In this document: positions 6,796 through 13,609 of the stretch, piece by piece | Layout: every line of letters starts with the position of its first letter | How positions within the stretch are numbered: the first letter of the stretch is position 1 | NCBI GenBank assembly: GCA_020200935.1 | Contig: JAIVHR010000169.1 | Span: 1-16,360 of the forward strand | Direction of reading: 5' to 3' | Source: Sphingomonadales bacterium | GTDB taxonomy: Bacteria; Pseudomonadota; Alphaproteobacteria; Sphingomonadales; Sphingomonadaceae | Length of the DNA: 16,360 nucleotides | Made by a program: the position numbers and the translations under genes | The notes under the pieces: model-generated | What the model saw: only the letters and a program-made list of their open reading frames with translations | What the model was told of the DNA's origin: nothing | Databases searched by the model: none

Positions 6796-7623
6796 TCAAT
6801 GCTTCTGGTCGCGCCAGACATTCCGCTTGGCGAGGAAGGCGAGCACGGTGGCGAAGGCGAGGAAAATCAGCACCGCCCATCCGGTCGATTTGCGCGCCTC
6901 AAGCTTCGGCTCGGCGGTCCAGATCAGGAACGCAGATACATCCTTCGCCATCTGCTCGACGGTCGCCTCGGTGCCGTCGTCATAGGTCACCTGCCCGTCG
7001 GCGGTCAGCGGCGGCATCATGGCGAGATTGAGATTGGGAAAATAGGGATTGTAGTACAGCCCCGGGCCCGGACGATTTGCTTCCGGCAGTTCGGCGGGAG
7101 GATCCTCGTATCCCGTCAGCAGGGAATAGACATAAGCCGCGCCGTCATGCCGCGCCTTGGCGATCAGCGAGAGATCGGGCGGGATGGCATTGTTGTTCGC
7201 CGCACGGGCAGCCGCATCGTTGGCATAGGGCGACGGGAAATAGTCGGACGCGATGCCTTCGCGCATCTCGGCCTCGCCGGTCTCCGGATTGATGTCCGGA
7301 ATCTGCCATTGGGCGGCCAATGCATCGACCTCGGCCTCGCTGAATTCGAGAGCCTGGAGATTGCGGAAGGCGACATAGCGCAGAGAATGGCAGACCGCGC
7401 AGACCTCTTCATAAACGCGATAGCCGCGCTGAAGCTGCGCGCGATCGAACCGGCCGAAGGGCCCGTCGCTGGCGAAACTCACCTGCTTGGGATGGTGATG
7501 GAACTCATGCTCGACCGTCTCTTCGGGCGGATCGCTCAAATAGGCGCTGGCGCCGACGATGAGCGAATAACCGAGCACGACGACGAAGCCGAGGCCGACG
7601 AGAAATCCGATGACGCGTACCAT
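6796..7623 (-). CDS. petC: Cytochrome c1 of the bc1 complex
   Basis: Cytochrome c1 accepts electrons from the Rieske protein and passes them to soluble or membrane cytochrome c on the periplasmic side. The 275 residues begin with an uncleaved-looking hydrophobic signal (4-27). A His-rich EHEFHHHP follows (38-45), then the haem-binding CAVCH (75-79) in VYEEVCAVCHSLRYV. The sixth ligand Met is Met202 or Met203 in LAMMPPL (200-206). PDLSLIAKARHDG...YVYSLLTGY (150-172) is a family hallmark. The C-terminal anchor is about 247-267, leaving a short basic cytoplasmic tail. It starts 13 bases after the end of the cytochrome b tail, with AAGGGG as ribosome site. Unlike cytochrome b next door, it looks fully intact. 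Confidence 0.96.
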   Translation of the reverse strand: MVRVIGFLVGLGFVVVLGYSLIVGASAYLSDPPEETVEHEFHHHPKQVSFASDGPFGRFDRAQLQRGYRVYEEVCAVCHSLRYVAFRNLQALEFSEAEVDALAAQWQIPDINPETGEAEMREGIASDYFPSPYANDAAARAANNNAIPPDLSLIAKARHDGAAYVYSLLTGYEDPPAELPEANRPGPGLYYNPYFPNLNLAMMPPLTADGQVTYDDGTEATVEQMAKDVSAFLIWTAEPKLEARKSTGWAVLIFLAFATVLAFLAKRNVWRDQKH

Positions 7624-7636
7624 TCTTCGAAACCCC

Positions 7637-7834
7637 TTATGCCGACGGCTGCGCTGGCGTGTCGCCCGGAGGCGGTGCGCTGCCGAGCCCCGGCGGCGCC
7701 GGCTCCTCGTCCCGGTGCAGCACCGCTTCGGTGATCGAATTGGGCAGCGGACGCGGACGCTCGGTGCGCGAGACGATCGGCAGGATGATCAGGAAATGGG
7801 CGAAATAATAGATCGTCGCGGCCTGGCTGATCAT
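7637..7834 (-). pseudogene. Detached C-terminal fragment of cytochrome b (helix H and tail)
   Basis: The 65 codons start at an ATG overlapping the stop of the truncated cytochrome b (TGATG). They read [23 protein letters not shown] and then a proline-rich tail beginning RPRPLPNSITEAVL. ISQ-x-AT-x-YYFAHFLIILP is the terminal membrane helix of alphaproteobacterial cytochrome b, and LPNSI is also seen in such tails, so this is the lost 3' end of petB in another frame. If the overlap allows re-initiation, a single-helix peptide could be made. I annotate it as a fragment because the preceding helix G is missing from both pieces. Confidence 0.8.
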
Positions 7835-8820
7835 CACAACAGGATGATGATCGAGCCGAACATCGCGATCACGCCCCACAGCTTGGCCGGCAGAATGAAG
7901 TCCACCGTGAAGGCGCGCAAAACCGCGTAGAAGGGCCAGAAATACCATTCGGGCACGATATGCGCGGGGGTCGAGAGCGGGTTGGCCTCGATATAATTAT
8001 CCGGGTGGCCGAGGAAGTTCGGCGCGAAGAAGACCAGGATCGACAGCGCGATAAGGAAGACGCCGACGGTCCAACCGTCCTTGGCGGTATAATAGGGATG
8101 GAAGGGGATCGTGTCCTGCGGGCCTTTCACATCGATGCCGGTCGGGTTGGACGAGCCCGGCAGATGCAGCGACCAGATATGCAGGATCACCACGCCGGCG
8201 ATCACGAAGGGAAGCAGATAGTGAAGCGAGTAGAAGCGCGTCAGCGTCGCATTGTCGGGCGCGAAGCCGCCGAGCAGCCATTGTTTGAGCGGGTTGCCGA
8301 TCAGCGGGATCGCCTCGAACAGGCCGGTGATCACCTGCGCCGCCCAGAAGCTCATCTGCCCCCAGGGAAGCACATAGCCCATGAAGGCGGTCGCCATCAT
8401 CAAGAGGAAGATGACGAGGCCGAGCAGCCAGACCATCTCGCGCGGCGGCTTGTAGGAGCCGTAATAGAGCCCGCGGAAGATGTGGATATATACGACGATG
8501 AAGAAGAAGCTGGCGCCGTTGGCGTGCAGATAGCGCATAAGCCAGCCCGAATTGACGTCGCGCATGATATGCTCGACCGATGCGAAGGCGACGCCCGTAT
8601 CGGCGGAAAAATGCATCGCCAGCACGATGCCGGTGACAATCTGGATGACCAGCGCGACGCCCGCCAGCACGCCGAAATTCCAGAAATAATTGAGATTGCG
8701 CGGTACCGGATAGCCGGCGCCGACCGAATTGTAGACCAGTCGCGGCAGCGGCAGACGCTCGTCCATCCACTTCATGAAGGAGTTTTTCGGGGTGTATTGC
8801 GCAGCCCAGGGGAAGCTCAT
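7834..8820 (-). CDS. petB: Cytochrome b of the bc1 complex, truncated by an internal deletion/frameshift
   Basis: Cytochrome b carries both b-type haems and the two quinone sites of the bc1 complex. This frame gives 328 residues, against about 400-430 expected. Haem ligands His99/His113 and His200/His214 are present with the normal 13-residue spacing. So are the Qo-site PEWY (290-293) and helices A to F. The protein stops right after [16 protein letters not shown], in the middle of helix F, at tandem TGA TGA codons. Helix H and the tail continue in a shifted frame (7637-7834). The loop after F, helix G and the start of H, about 45-50 residues, are absent. One base-call error cannot explain this; it needs a deletion of 3n+1 bases, real or from assembly. 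It starts 11 bases after petA. Confidence 0.85.
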   Translation of the reverse strand: MSFPWAAQYTPKNSFMKWMDERLPLPRLVYNSVGAGYPVPRNLNYFWNFGVLAGVALVIQIVTGIVLAMHFSADTGVAFASVEHIMRDVNSGWLMRYLHANGASFFFIVVYIHIFRGLYYGSYKPPREMVWLLGLVIFLLMMATAFMGYVLPWGQMSFWAAQVITGLFEAIPLIGNPLKQWLLGGFAPDNATLTRFYSLHYLLPFVIAGVVILHIWSLHLPGSSNPTGIDVKGPQDTIPFHPYYTAKDGWTVGVFLIALSILVFFAPNFLGHPDNYIEANPLSTPAHIVPEWYFWPFYAVLRAFTVDFILPAKLWGVIAMFGSIIILL

Positions 8821-8831
8821 GTCAGTCTGCC

Positions 8832-9404
8832 TCAGCCGATCGTAACGGTGGTGTCGGAGGTGAATTCATATTCGGGCACTTCGAGGTTGGTCGGCGCAGG
8901 GCCTTTGCGGATGCGCGCCGCCGTATCGTAATGCGAGCCGTGGCAGGGGCAGAAATAGCCGCCAAACTCGCCGCGATTCTCGCCCTGCGCCGCGCCCAGT
9001 GGCACGCAACCGAGGTGGGTGCAGACGGCGAGCGTGATCAGCCAGTTCTCATGCCCCTCGACAGTCCGCTCGGCCAAGGTCTGCGGATCGCGCAGATCAC
9101 CCAGCGGCACGGCATTGGCCTGCTGAATCTCGGCCGGCGTGAGGTTGCGCACGAAGAGCGGCTGCTTGCGCCAGATCGTCTTGATCGCCTGCCCCGGTTC
9201 GATCGCCGACAGGTCGACCTCGATCGAGGACAGCGCCAGCACGTCGGCCGACGGATTCATCTGGTTGAGCAGCGGCAGCAAGGTCACGCCGGCGCCGACG
9301 CCAGCAACGCTCACTGCGGCAATGTTCAAAAAGTCCCGCCGGCGCACGCCGTCTTCGCTTGGCGTATCGCCTGCCGGGGTCTGCGTGTCTTGGACCGTCG
9401 CCAT
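8832..9404 (-). CDS. petA: Ubiquinol-cytochrome c reductase iron-sulfur subunit (Rieske protein)
   Basis: The Rieske protein takes the first electron from quinol at the Qo site and hands it to cytochrome c1. The 190 residues carry a twin-arginine motif RRRDFLN (21-27), then an uncleaved membrane anchor (about 28-47), as usual for bc1 Rieske proteins. The cluster-binding boxes are CTHLGC (128-133) and CPCHGSH (152-158). Cys128, His130, Cys152 and His155 bind the 2Fe-2S cluster, and Cys133 and Cys154 form the stabilising disulfide. The frame is open far upstream, but the start MATVQD at 9404 gives the right family length and a plausible AAAGG ribosome site. It is the first gene of the - strand petA-petB-petC-apt cluster. 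Confidence 0.96.
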   Translation of the reverse strand: MATVQDTQTPAGDTPSEDGVRRRDFLNIAAVSVAGVGAGVTLLPLLNQMNPSADVLALSSIEVDLSAIEPGQAIKTIWRKQPLFVRNLTPAEIQQANAVPLGDLRDPQTLAERTVEGHENWLITLAVCTHLGCVPLGAAQGENRGEFGGYFCPCHGSHYDTAARIRKGPAPTNLEVPEYEFTSDTTVTIG

Positions 9405-9430
9405 ATCCAGCCTTTGAGGTTCACTTGGGA

Positions 9431-9467
9431 CGGGGGCAATGCGCGGCGCATACCGCACCTGCCCCCG
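9431..9467 (-). promoter_or_regulatory. GC-rich stem-loop in the petABC leader
   Basis: CGGGGGCA (9431-9438) and TGCCCCCG (9460-9467) form an 8-bp perfect stem. Immediately inside lies the near-palindrome ATGCGC-G-GCGCAT (9439-9451). In the petA direction the structure ends 26 bases before the start codon, within the presumed leader mRNA. It could be an mRNA stability or attenuation element, or a protein-binding dyad. No T-tract follows in either direction. Confidence 0.55.
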
Positions 9468-9484
9468 GCGGCTTGTTGGCGGCC

Positions 9485-9513
9485 TGATAGCCGCGTTGGA
9501 GGCGGTTTGCCAA
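9485..9513 (-). promoter_or_regulatory. Candidate promoter for petA-petB-petC-apt
   Basis: On the - strand, TTGGCA (9513-9508) is followed after 17 bases by CTATCA (9490-9485), a fair match to a vegetative -35/-10 pair. Transcription would begin near 9478, leaving a leader of about 74 bases that contains the stem-loop at 9431-9467. The location between divergent petA and trmL is right for a promoter. Sequence match only. Confidence 0.4.
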
Positions 9514-9534
9514 CATCGTTTTTGATGCCGCTCT

Positions 9535-9564
9535 GACATGGCCCGCGACATGGCTTGTGACATG
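9535..9564. repeat. Three GACATG direct repeats at 12-base spacing
   Basis: GACATG occurs at 9535-9540, 9547-9552 and 9559-9564, the first two extended to GACATGGC. The 12-base period is close to one helical turn, so a protein could contact all three from about one face. They lie in the 186-base petA-trmL divergent region, just upstream of the candidate petA promoter and before trmL. An operator is possible. Chance is also possible, since the unit is short. Confidence 0.45.
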
Positions 9565-9590
9565 CGGCGCCCGCGCCCTATGGCGGACTC

Positions 9591-10055
9591 ATGCGGATCG
9601 CTCTCTATCAACCCGACATTGCCGGCAATGTTGGAACAATATTGCGTATGGCGGCCTGTTTCGGGGTGCCGGTCGATATCATCGAGCCCTGCGGCTTCCC
9701 TTTTTCCGATCGCGCTCTCAAACGCGCCGGCATGGATTACGCCTCCCAAGCCGAGACGAGCCGCCACGCCGATTGGGAGAGCTTCGCCGATTCGGTCGCC
9801 GGGCGCCGGGTGCTGCTGACCGTCAGCGGCGATACCGCGCTGCCCGACGCGGTCTTCACCGCCGACGACATACTGATTGCCGGCTCCGAATCGGCCGGCG
9901 TACCGCCACATGTGCACGAGGCGGCGGCGCTCCGGCTGCGCATTCCGCTGCGGCCGGGCATGCGTTCGCTCAACGTCGCGGTTGCAACCGGGATCGCGCT
10001 CGGCGAAATGCTGCGCCAGACCCGGCGATGGCCCGGCGGAGACAAGGCACCGTGA
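9591..10055 (+). CDS. trmL: tRNA (cytidine(34)-2'-O)-methyltransferase
   Basis: TrmL is a SPOUT-class methyltransferase that 2'-O-methylates the wobble base of certain leucine tRNAs using S-adenosylmethionine. The 154 residues fit this minimal, knot-only family. Motif 1 is ALYQPDIAGNVGTILRMA (4-21), with Asn13, Gly15 and Arg19. Motif 2 is ILIAGSESAGVP (94-105), and motif 3 is IPLRPGMRSLNVAVATGIALGEML (118-141), which forms the knot around the SAM site. The usual motif 2 is FGSE-x-x-GLP, and the IAGSESAGVP form here is only a mild variation. The start is the ATG that places motif 1 at the family's usual distance; the ribosome site is weak. The stop overlaps the hemF start (GTGA), so the two are co-translated. 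Confidence 0.93.
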   Translation: MRIALYQPDIAGNVGTILRMAACFGVPVDIIEPCGFPFSDRALKRAGMDYASQAETSRHADWESFADSVAGRRVLLTVSGDTALPDAVFTADDILIAGSESAGVPPHVHEAAALRLRIPLRPGMRSLNVAVATGIALGEMLRQTRRWPGGDKAP

Positions 10056-10906
10056 TTGAACTCGACGACCAGCAGAAGAGCGCGCGCAAGAACTTCGAAT
10101 CGCTGCGCGACCGAATCTGCGCCGAATTCGAAGCAATCGAGGATGAAGCAGACAGCAAGGCCCGCTTCGAATTCATCACCTGGGATCGCGAGGAAGAAGG
10201 CGGCATTCCGGGCGGCGGCGGCGTCCGCGGCGTGCTGAAGGGCGAGGTGTTCGAGAAGGCCGGGGTCAATGTCTCGACGGTCGCCGGTAATTTCAGCGAG
10301 GATTTTGCCAGGACGATCCGCGGCGCGGAGGAGGATCCGCGCTTCTTCGCGACCGGCATCAGCCTCGTCGCGCATATGCTCAACCCGCATGTCCCCGCCG
10401 TGCACATGAATCTGCGCTTTTTGACGACGACGCGGCGCTGGTTCGGCGGCGGCGCCGATCTCAACCCGCCGATCCCCTACAAGGAGGATACCGACGCCTT
10501 CCACGCCGCGCTGCTCAGGGCCTGCGAGGCGCATGAGCCGGGCGATTACGAACGCTTCTCGAAATGGGCCGACGAATATTTCTTCATCCCGCATCGCGGC
10601 GTTCATCGCGGCGTCGGCGGCATCTTCTTCGACCATCTCGAGATCGAGGACGAGAAGGGCTTCGCCCAGCATCTCGCCTTCAGCGAGGCGGTGGGCGAGT
10701 CCTTCCTCAAGGCTTTCCCGGCGATCGTCCGCAAGCGGATGAAGGAGGATTTCACCAGCAGGGATCGCGCAAAGCAGCTCGCCTGGCGCGGCCGCTACGC
10801 CGAATTCAACCTGGTCTATGATCGCGGCACATTGTTCGGGCTCAAGACCGGCGGCAATATCGACGCCATCCTGATGAGCCTGCCGCCGGTTGCGGTCTGG
10901 GATTGA
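10052..10906 (+). CDS. hemF: Oxygen-dependent coproporphyrinogen III oxidase
   Basis: HemF converts coproporphyrinogen III to protoporphyrinogen IX with O2 in haem synthesis. The GTG at 10052 overlaps the trmL stop and gives 284 residues, close to the 299 of E. coli HemF. An open frame extends upstream but only as a shadow of trmL. Family landmarks are PGGGGVRGVLKG (53-64), FFATGISLVAHMLNPHVPAVHMNLRF (98-123) and WFGGGADLNPPIPY (130-143). YFFIPHRGVHRGVGGIFFDHL (176-196) and WRGRYAEFNLVYDRGTLFGLKTGGNIDAILMSLPP (245-279) complete them. All conserved His residues, including 108, 118, 181 and 185, are there. It implies an aerobic lifestyle, in keeping with the bc1 operon across the divergent region. 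The stop overlaps the next start (TGATG). Confidence 0.96.
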   Translation: MIELDDQQKSARKNFESLRDRICAEFEAIEDEADSKARFEFITWDREEEGGIPGGGGVRGVLKGEVFEKAGVNVSTVAGNFSEDFARTIRGAEEDPRFFATGISLVAHMLNPHVPAVHMNLRFLTTTRRWFGGGADLNPPIPYKEDTDAFHAALLRACEAHEPGDYERFSKWADEYFFIPHRGVHRGVGGIFFDHLEIEDEKGFAQHLAFSEAVGESFLKAFPAIVRKRMKEDFTSRDRAKQLAWRGRYAEFNLVYDRGTLFGLKTGGNIDAILMSLPPVAVWD

Positions 10907-11496
10907 TGGGACTCGAATCGATCCCGCCCGGCCGGATCGCCACTATCGTCACCTATCTCGACATGCGCGCGCGACCGAAGCGGGCGCCGATGCCCGACTC
11001 CCCGTTGCGGCTCGTGCGCTGGCCGGCGCCCGTCGATGGCGAAAAATACCGGACGCTGTTCGCCCGCATCGGCGGACCGTGGCTCTGGTTCTCGCGGCTG
11101 GCGATGGCGGACGAGAAGCTCGAGGCGATTCTCCGCGATGACGGCGTCGAGATCTTTGCAGTCGAGGACCGCCAGGGCATCGAGGTCGGCATGCTCGAGC
11201 TCGACTTTCGCGAGGCCGGCCAATGCGAACTCGCATATCTTGGGCTGGTGCCCGAACTGGCGGGGCAAGGCCATGGCCGCTGGCTGATGGCCGAAGCGCT
11301 TGCGCGCGCCTGGCGCCAGGATGTCGAGCGCGTCCATGTCCAGACCTGCACGCTCGACCATCCCGGCGCGCTCGGCTTCTACATTCGATCGGGCTTCACC
11401 CCGCGCGGCCGGGCGGTCGAGAGCTTCGATGATCCGCGGCTCAACGGGCTGCTGCCGCGCGAGATGGCACCGCACGTGCCGATCATCGAAGGCTAA
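10906..11496 (+). CDS. GNAT-family N-acetyltransferase
   Basis: GNAT enzymes move an acetyl group from acetyl-CoA to an amine on a small molecule or protein. The 196 residues show motif A as LGLVPELAGQGHGRWLMAEAL (112-132), where GQGHGR binds the CoA pyrophosphate. Motif B is HPGALGFYIRSGF (152-164), the usual C-terminal GNAT core. The N-terminal 50 residues are poorly conserved and hold no recognisable extra domain. ATG 10906 overlaps the hemF stop as TGATG; a TTG one codon earlier is less likely. The substrate is unknown. Its place in a trmL-hemF operon does not suggest one. The stop codon overlaps that of the convergent membrane protein gene (CTAA at 11493-11496). Confidence 0.88.
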   Translation: MGLESIPPGRIATIVTYLDMRARPKRAPMPDSPLRLVRWPAPVDGEKYRTLFARIGGPWLWFSRLAMADEKLEAILRDDGVEIFAVEDRQGIEVGMLELDFREAGQCELAYLGLVPELAGQGHGRWLMAEALARAWRQDVERVHVQTCTLDHPGALGFYIRSGFTPRGRAVESFDDPRLNGLLPREMAPHVPIIEG

Positions 11497-12302
11497 CGAT
11501 GGGCATGGGGAAGGGTCGCTGTTCGCCCTTCTGCAAGCTGCCTGTAGATCGCCAGGGACATTAGAACGGAAAGGACCATCAACGTCGTTAGCCCCAAAGC
11601 GAGGACTGTCATCAAGATCGGGTTTGGCGAGCCCCCTCCTTCGCCGCCCAATCCTGTCAGCACAAGCAGGACACCCACGATCAGGAGGGCAACGAAGATG
11701 AGAAGGGTCGTGAGAACAACCACGAGCAAATAGAACGCGAACATCCGAAAAAAGTTACCGCTCGTAATCTCCCACGATCTTCGAACCACGGAAATTGGCC
11801 AGCGAGCTTGCTCCGCAACAAGCACTGGCGCGACCACCGTGAGCCGTACTTGAATATAAATTTGAACTGCGAACGCAACCAGAACACCCCAAAAACCGGC
11901 CAGCCCCAACACCGTATCGAGCAGGAGTAGGGCAGCGGCTACCAAGATATTGACCAGGCCGAGATAGCCGAACCGCGACAAAGCTGTCGCTATCGCCTGT
12001 TTCGCGGCTCGCCCTTCGCCCAGCATGACCCCGCCGAGGATTGCCAGCTGTCCCGCCCAAAAGGCGACCACCAGAAATAACATCCACGGCAATAGCTGTT
12101 GTCCGATCGCACTGACCTCTTGCGGTGCCGGTTCGGGCCCGAGCGCGGCAAGCCGTTCGAGCGGAGCAGAGAAAAAGAAAAAGATAAGGCAAGGCAGCAG
12201 GAAAAAGGCGCCGCCGAGCGCGATCAGCAGCTGGCGGTTGGCGACCAGCCTCGCGCGGACATCGTCCCACGCGGCGCTCGGCGAAAATCTCTTGGCGGCC
12301 AT
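11493..12302 (-). CDS. Multi-pass membrane protein of unknown function, lower GC than neighbours
   Basis: The 269 residues contain about six membrane segments (roughly 25-44, 72-95, 111-133, 136-158, 186-218, 229-252). The start [21 protein letters not shown] and the loop [20 protein letters not shown] (174-193) recall sphingomonad proteins annotated as glycerophosphoryl diester phosphodiesterase membrane domain. That link is from memory and weak, and no catalytic domain is present. The frame is open upstream to 13010, but that part is antisense to lipB, so ATG 12302 is chosen. Hand counts give 33 and 31 G+C per 60 bases at 11521-11580 and 11821-11880, against 40 per 60 in lipB at 12601-12660. 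The composition suggests acquisition or relaxed selection. It is divergent from lipB and convergent with the GNAT gene. Confidence 0.8.
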   Translation of the reverse strand: MAAKRFSPSAAWDDVRARLVANRQLLIALGGAFFLLPCLIFFFFSAPLERLAALGPEPAPQEVSAIGQQLLPWMLFLVVAFWAGQLAILGGVMLGEGRAAKQAIATALSRFGYLGLVNILVAAALLLLDTVLGLAGFWGVLVAFAVQIYIQVRLTVVAPVLVAEQARWPISVVRRSWEITSGNFFRMFAFYLLVVVLTTLLIFVALLIVGVLLVLTGLGGEGGGSPNPILMTVLALGLTTLMVLSVLMSLAIYRQLAEGRTATLPHAHR

Positions 12303-12377
12303 GGCCAGCGGTTTGGCCGAGTGGCCGGGCCGAGACAAGCCCTTGATCCACCGCCCCCGGCCGCGCATCTCTGGCCG

Positions 12378-13037
12378 ATGGAGCAGGCGGAGATCGAATG
12401 GCGTGTGTCGCCGGGACTGACCGAATATCCGGCGGCGCTTGCCGGGATGGAGGAGCGCGTCGCGGCGATCCATGCCGGCGAGGCGCGCGAGCTGATCTGG
12501 CTGCTCGAACACCCTCCGCTCTATACCGCCGGCACGAGCGCCGCCGAGGCCGAACTGCTGAGCCCCGATCGCTTCCCGATCTACCGGGCCGGGCGCGGCG
12601 GGCGCTACACCTATCACGGGCCCGGCCAGCGCGTGGTCTACGTATTGCTCGACCTGGCGAAGCGCGGGCGCGACGTACGCGGCTTCGTCCATGCGCTCGA
12701 GGGATGGATGATCGCCGCGCTGGGTGATCTCGGCATCGAATCGCGCCGCGAGCCGGGCCGGATCGGTATCTGGACCGACGATGGCGAGGCCGAAGCCAAG
12801 ATCGGCGCGATCGGCGTTCGCGTGCGGCGCTGGGTGAGCTTTCACGGCATGGCGATCAATGTCGCGCCCGATCTTTCCCATTTCGAGGGCATCGTGCCCT
12901 GCGGAATCGCCGAATATCCGGTGACCAGCCTCCAGCGACTCGGAAAATCCGCCGCGATGGAATCCCTCGACCGGGCGTTGCGGGCACAGTTCGGCGATTT
13001 TCTGCGGCAATTAAAGGGTGTAGAAGAAAAGACTTGA
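12378..13037 (+). CDS. lipB: Octanoyl-[acyl-carrier-protein]--protein octanoyltransferase
   Basis: LipB moves octanoate from acyl carrier protein to lipoyl domains of enzymes such as pyruvate dehydrogenase, the first step of lipoate synthesis. The 219 residues show [24 protein letters not shown] (70-93), matching the RGG-x-x-T-x-HGPGQ signature. [22 protein letters not shown] (141-162) contains the catalytic Lys141, and IVPCGI (172-177) contains the acyl-carrying Cys175. All catalytic residues are intact. The start at 12378 gives the family length. The ribosome site is poor, and the open frame extending upstream reads through the divergent membrane gene, so it is rejected. LipA is not in the window. 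Confidence 0.95.
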   Translation: MEQAEIEWRVSPGLTEYPAALAGMEERVAAIHAGEARELIWLLEHPPLYTAGTSAAEAELLSPDRFPIYRAGRGGRYTYHGPGQRVVYVLLDLAKRGRDVRGFVHALEGWMIAALGDLGIESRREPGRIGIWTDDGEAEAKIGAIGVRVRRWVSFHGMAINVAPDLSHFEGIVPCGIAEYPVTSLQRLGKSAAMESLDRALRAQFGDFLRQLKGVEEKT

Positions 13038-13061
13038 GTGTGGCAATCGCGCCGCTATGTT
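13034..13061 (+). promoter_or_regulatory. Candidate promoter for the small lipoprotein gene
   Basis: TTGAGT (13034-13039) and TATGTT (13056-13061), 16 bases apart, are a good vegetative-type -35/-10 pair. The -35 overlaps the last codon and stop of lipB. Transcription would start near 13068, giving a leader of about 54 bases before ATG 13122. Sequence match only. Confidence 0.4.
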
Positions 13062-13121
13062 CTGATTCGATCCGTTCGTCGCACCTGTGGCACGGGTCAT
13101 CGTAGCAATGGGAGTATATCG

Positions 13122-13409
13122 ATGCGTAAATCACTCAAACTTTCGACCGGCGTGTTCCTCGCCGCCGGACTGGCGCTCGCCGCCTGCGGTGAAACCGAGA
13201 CGGTGAGCGAGGACGATACCGCGGTCAGCGACGTCGATCCCGGCGAGGCCGACGGCACGATCGACGACACCACCGCGGTCGACGCCACCATCGGCATGGA
13301 TGACGACACCGCGGTCGACGGCGTCGCGCCCGATGGCATGGCACCCGAGGAAGAAGCTCAGGATGGCGCCGTTCCCGCCGAGGAAGATGGCGAGGGCGCA
13401 AGCGAATAG
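13122..13409 (+). CDS. Small acidic lipoprotein with DDTAV repeats
   Basis: The 95 residues open with a lipoprotein signal. There is a basic start (MRKSLK), a hydrophobic core and a lipobox LAAC with Cys22, followed by Gly-Glu-Thr. The residue after Cys is Gly, not Asp, so outer-membrane sorting is plausible. The mature 74 residues are almost all Asp, Glu, Ala, Gly, Thr, Val and Pro, without aromatic residues, and must be disordered and highly negative. The unit DD-T-(T)-AVD recurs at about residues 28-32, 51-55 and 63-68. The frame is open back to 13038, but the signal peptide and the GGGA site at 13111-13114 fix the start. I do not recognise a family. A cell-envelope role such as cation binding is speculation. 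A terminator follows, so it is probably a single-gene unit. Confidence 0.8.
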   Translation: MRKSLKLSTGVFLAAGLALAACGETETVSEDDTAVSDVDPGEADGTIDDTTAVDATIGMDDDTAVDGVAPDGMAPEEEAQDGAVPAEEDGEGASE

Positions 13410-13432
13410 GTCCCCAGCCTTGGACCGAAGGG

Positions 13433-13466
13433 AAAGGCCGTCGGGCGACCGGCGGCCTTTCTTTTT
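13433..13466 (+). terminator. Rho-independent terminator after the small lipoprotein gene
   Basis: AAAGGCCG (13433-13440) pairs perfectly with CGGCCTTT (13453-13460). The stem can extend through the inner TCGG/CCGG with a mismatch to a GCGA loop. CTTTTT follows at 13461-13466. It lies 23 bases after the stop. Confidence 0.85.
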
Positions 13467-13609
13467 GTCGGGCTGGTTGGCGGTGCTCGACGGCGGTTCG
13501 GAGCTTCGAAACGCGACGGGCGCTGCGCCGATCGCGATGATACTGAGGAAAAGCAACTTATCTTCGCCGAAAAATCCGTTAGAAGGCCTGCAAGTTTGGG
13601 AGAGTATCG

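Noticed and set aside
7960..8931. Open frame on the + strand (about 323 codons) opposite cytochrome b
   Set aside because: It mirrors cytochrome b codons and has no family features. It does not explain the broken petB frame.
9538..9590. Earlier ATG codons in the GACATG repeats as a trmL start or a leader peptide
   Set aside because: They are in a different frame from trmL, run into it as a shadow frame, and have no clear Shine-Dalgarno.
9405..10136. N-terminal extension of the Rieske frame upstream of 9404
   Set aside because: The added residues are antisense to trmL and the start of hemF, and the standard Rieske start with the Tat motif at residues 21-27 is already given by ATG 9404.
13040..13121. 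Extended start of the lipoprotein at 13038
   Set aside because: It would bury the lipoprotein signal behind 28 Arg-rich residues. The internal ATG at 13122 has a ribosome site and a perfect lipobox distance.
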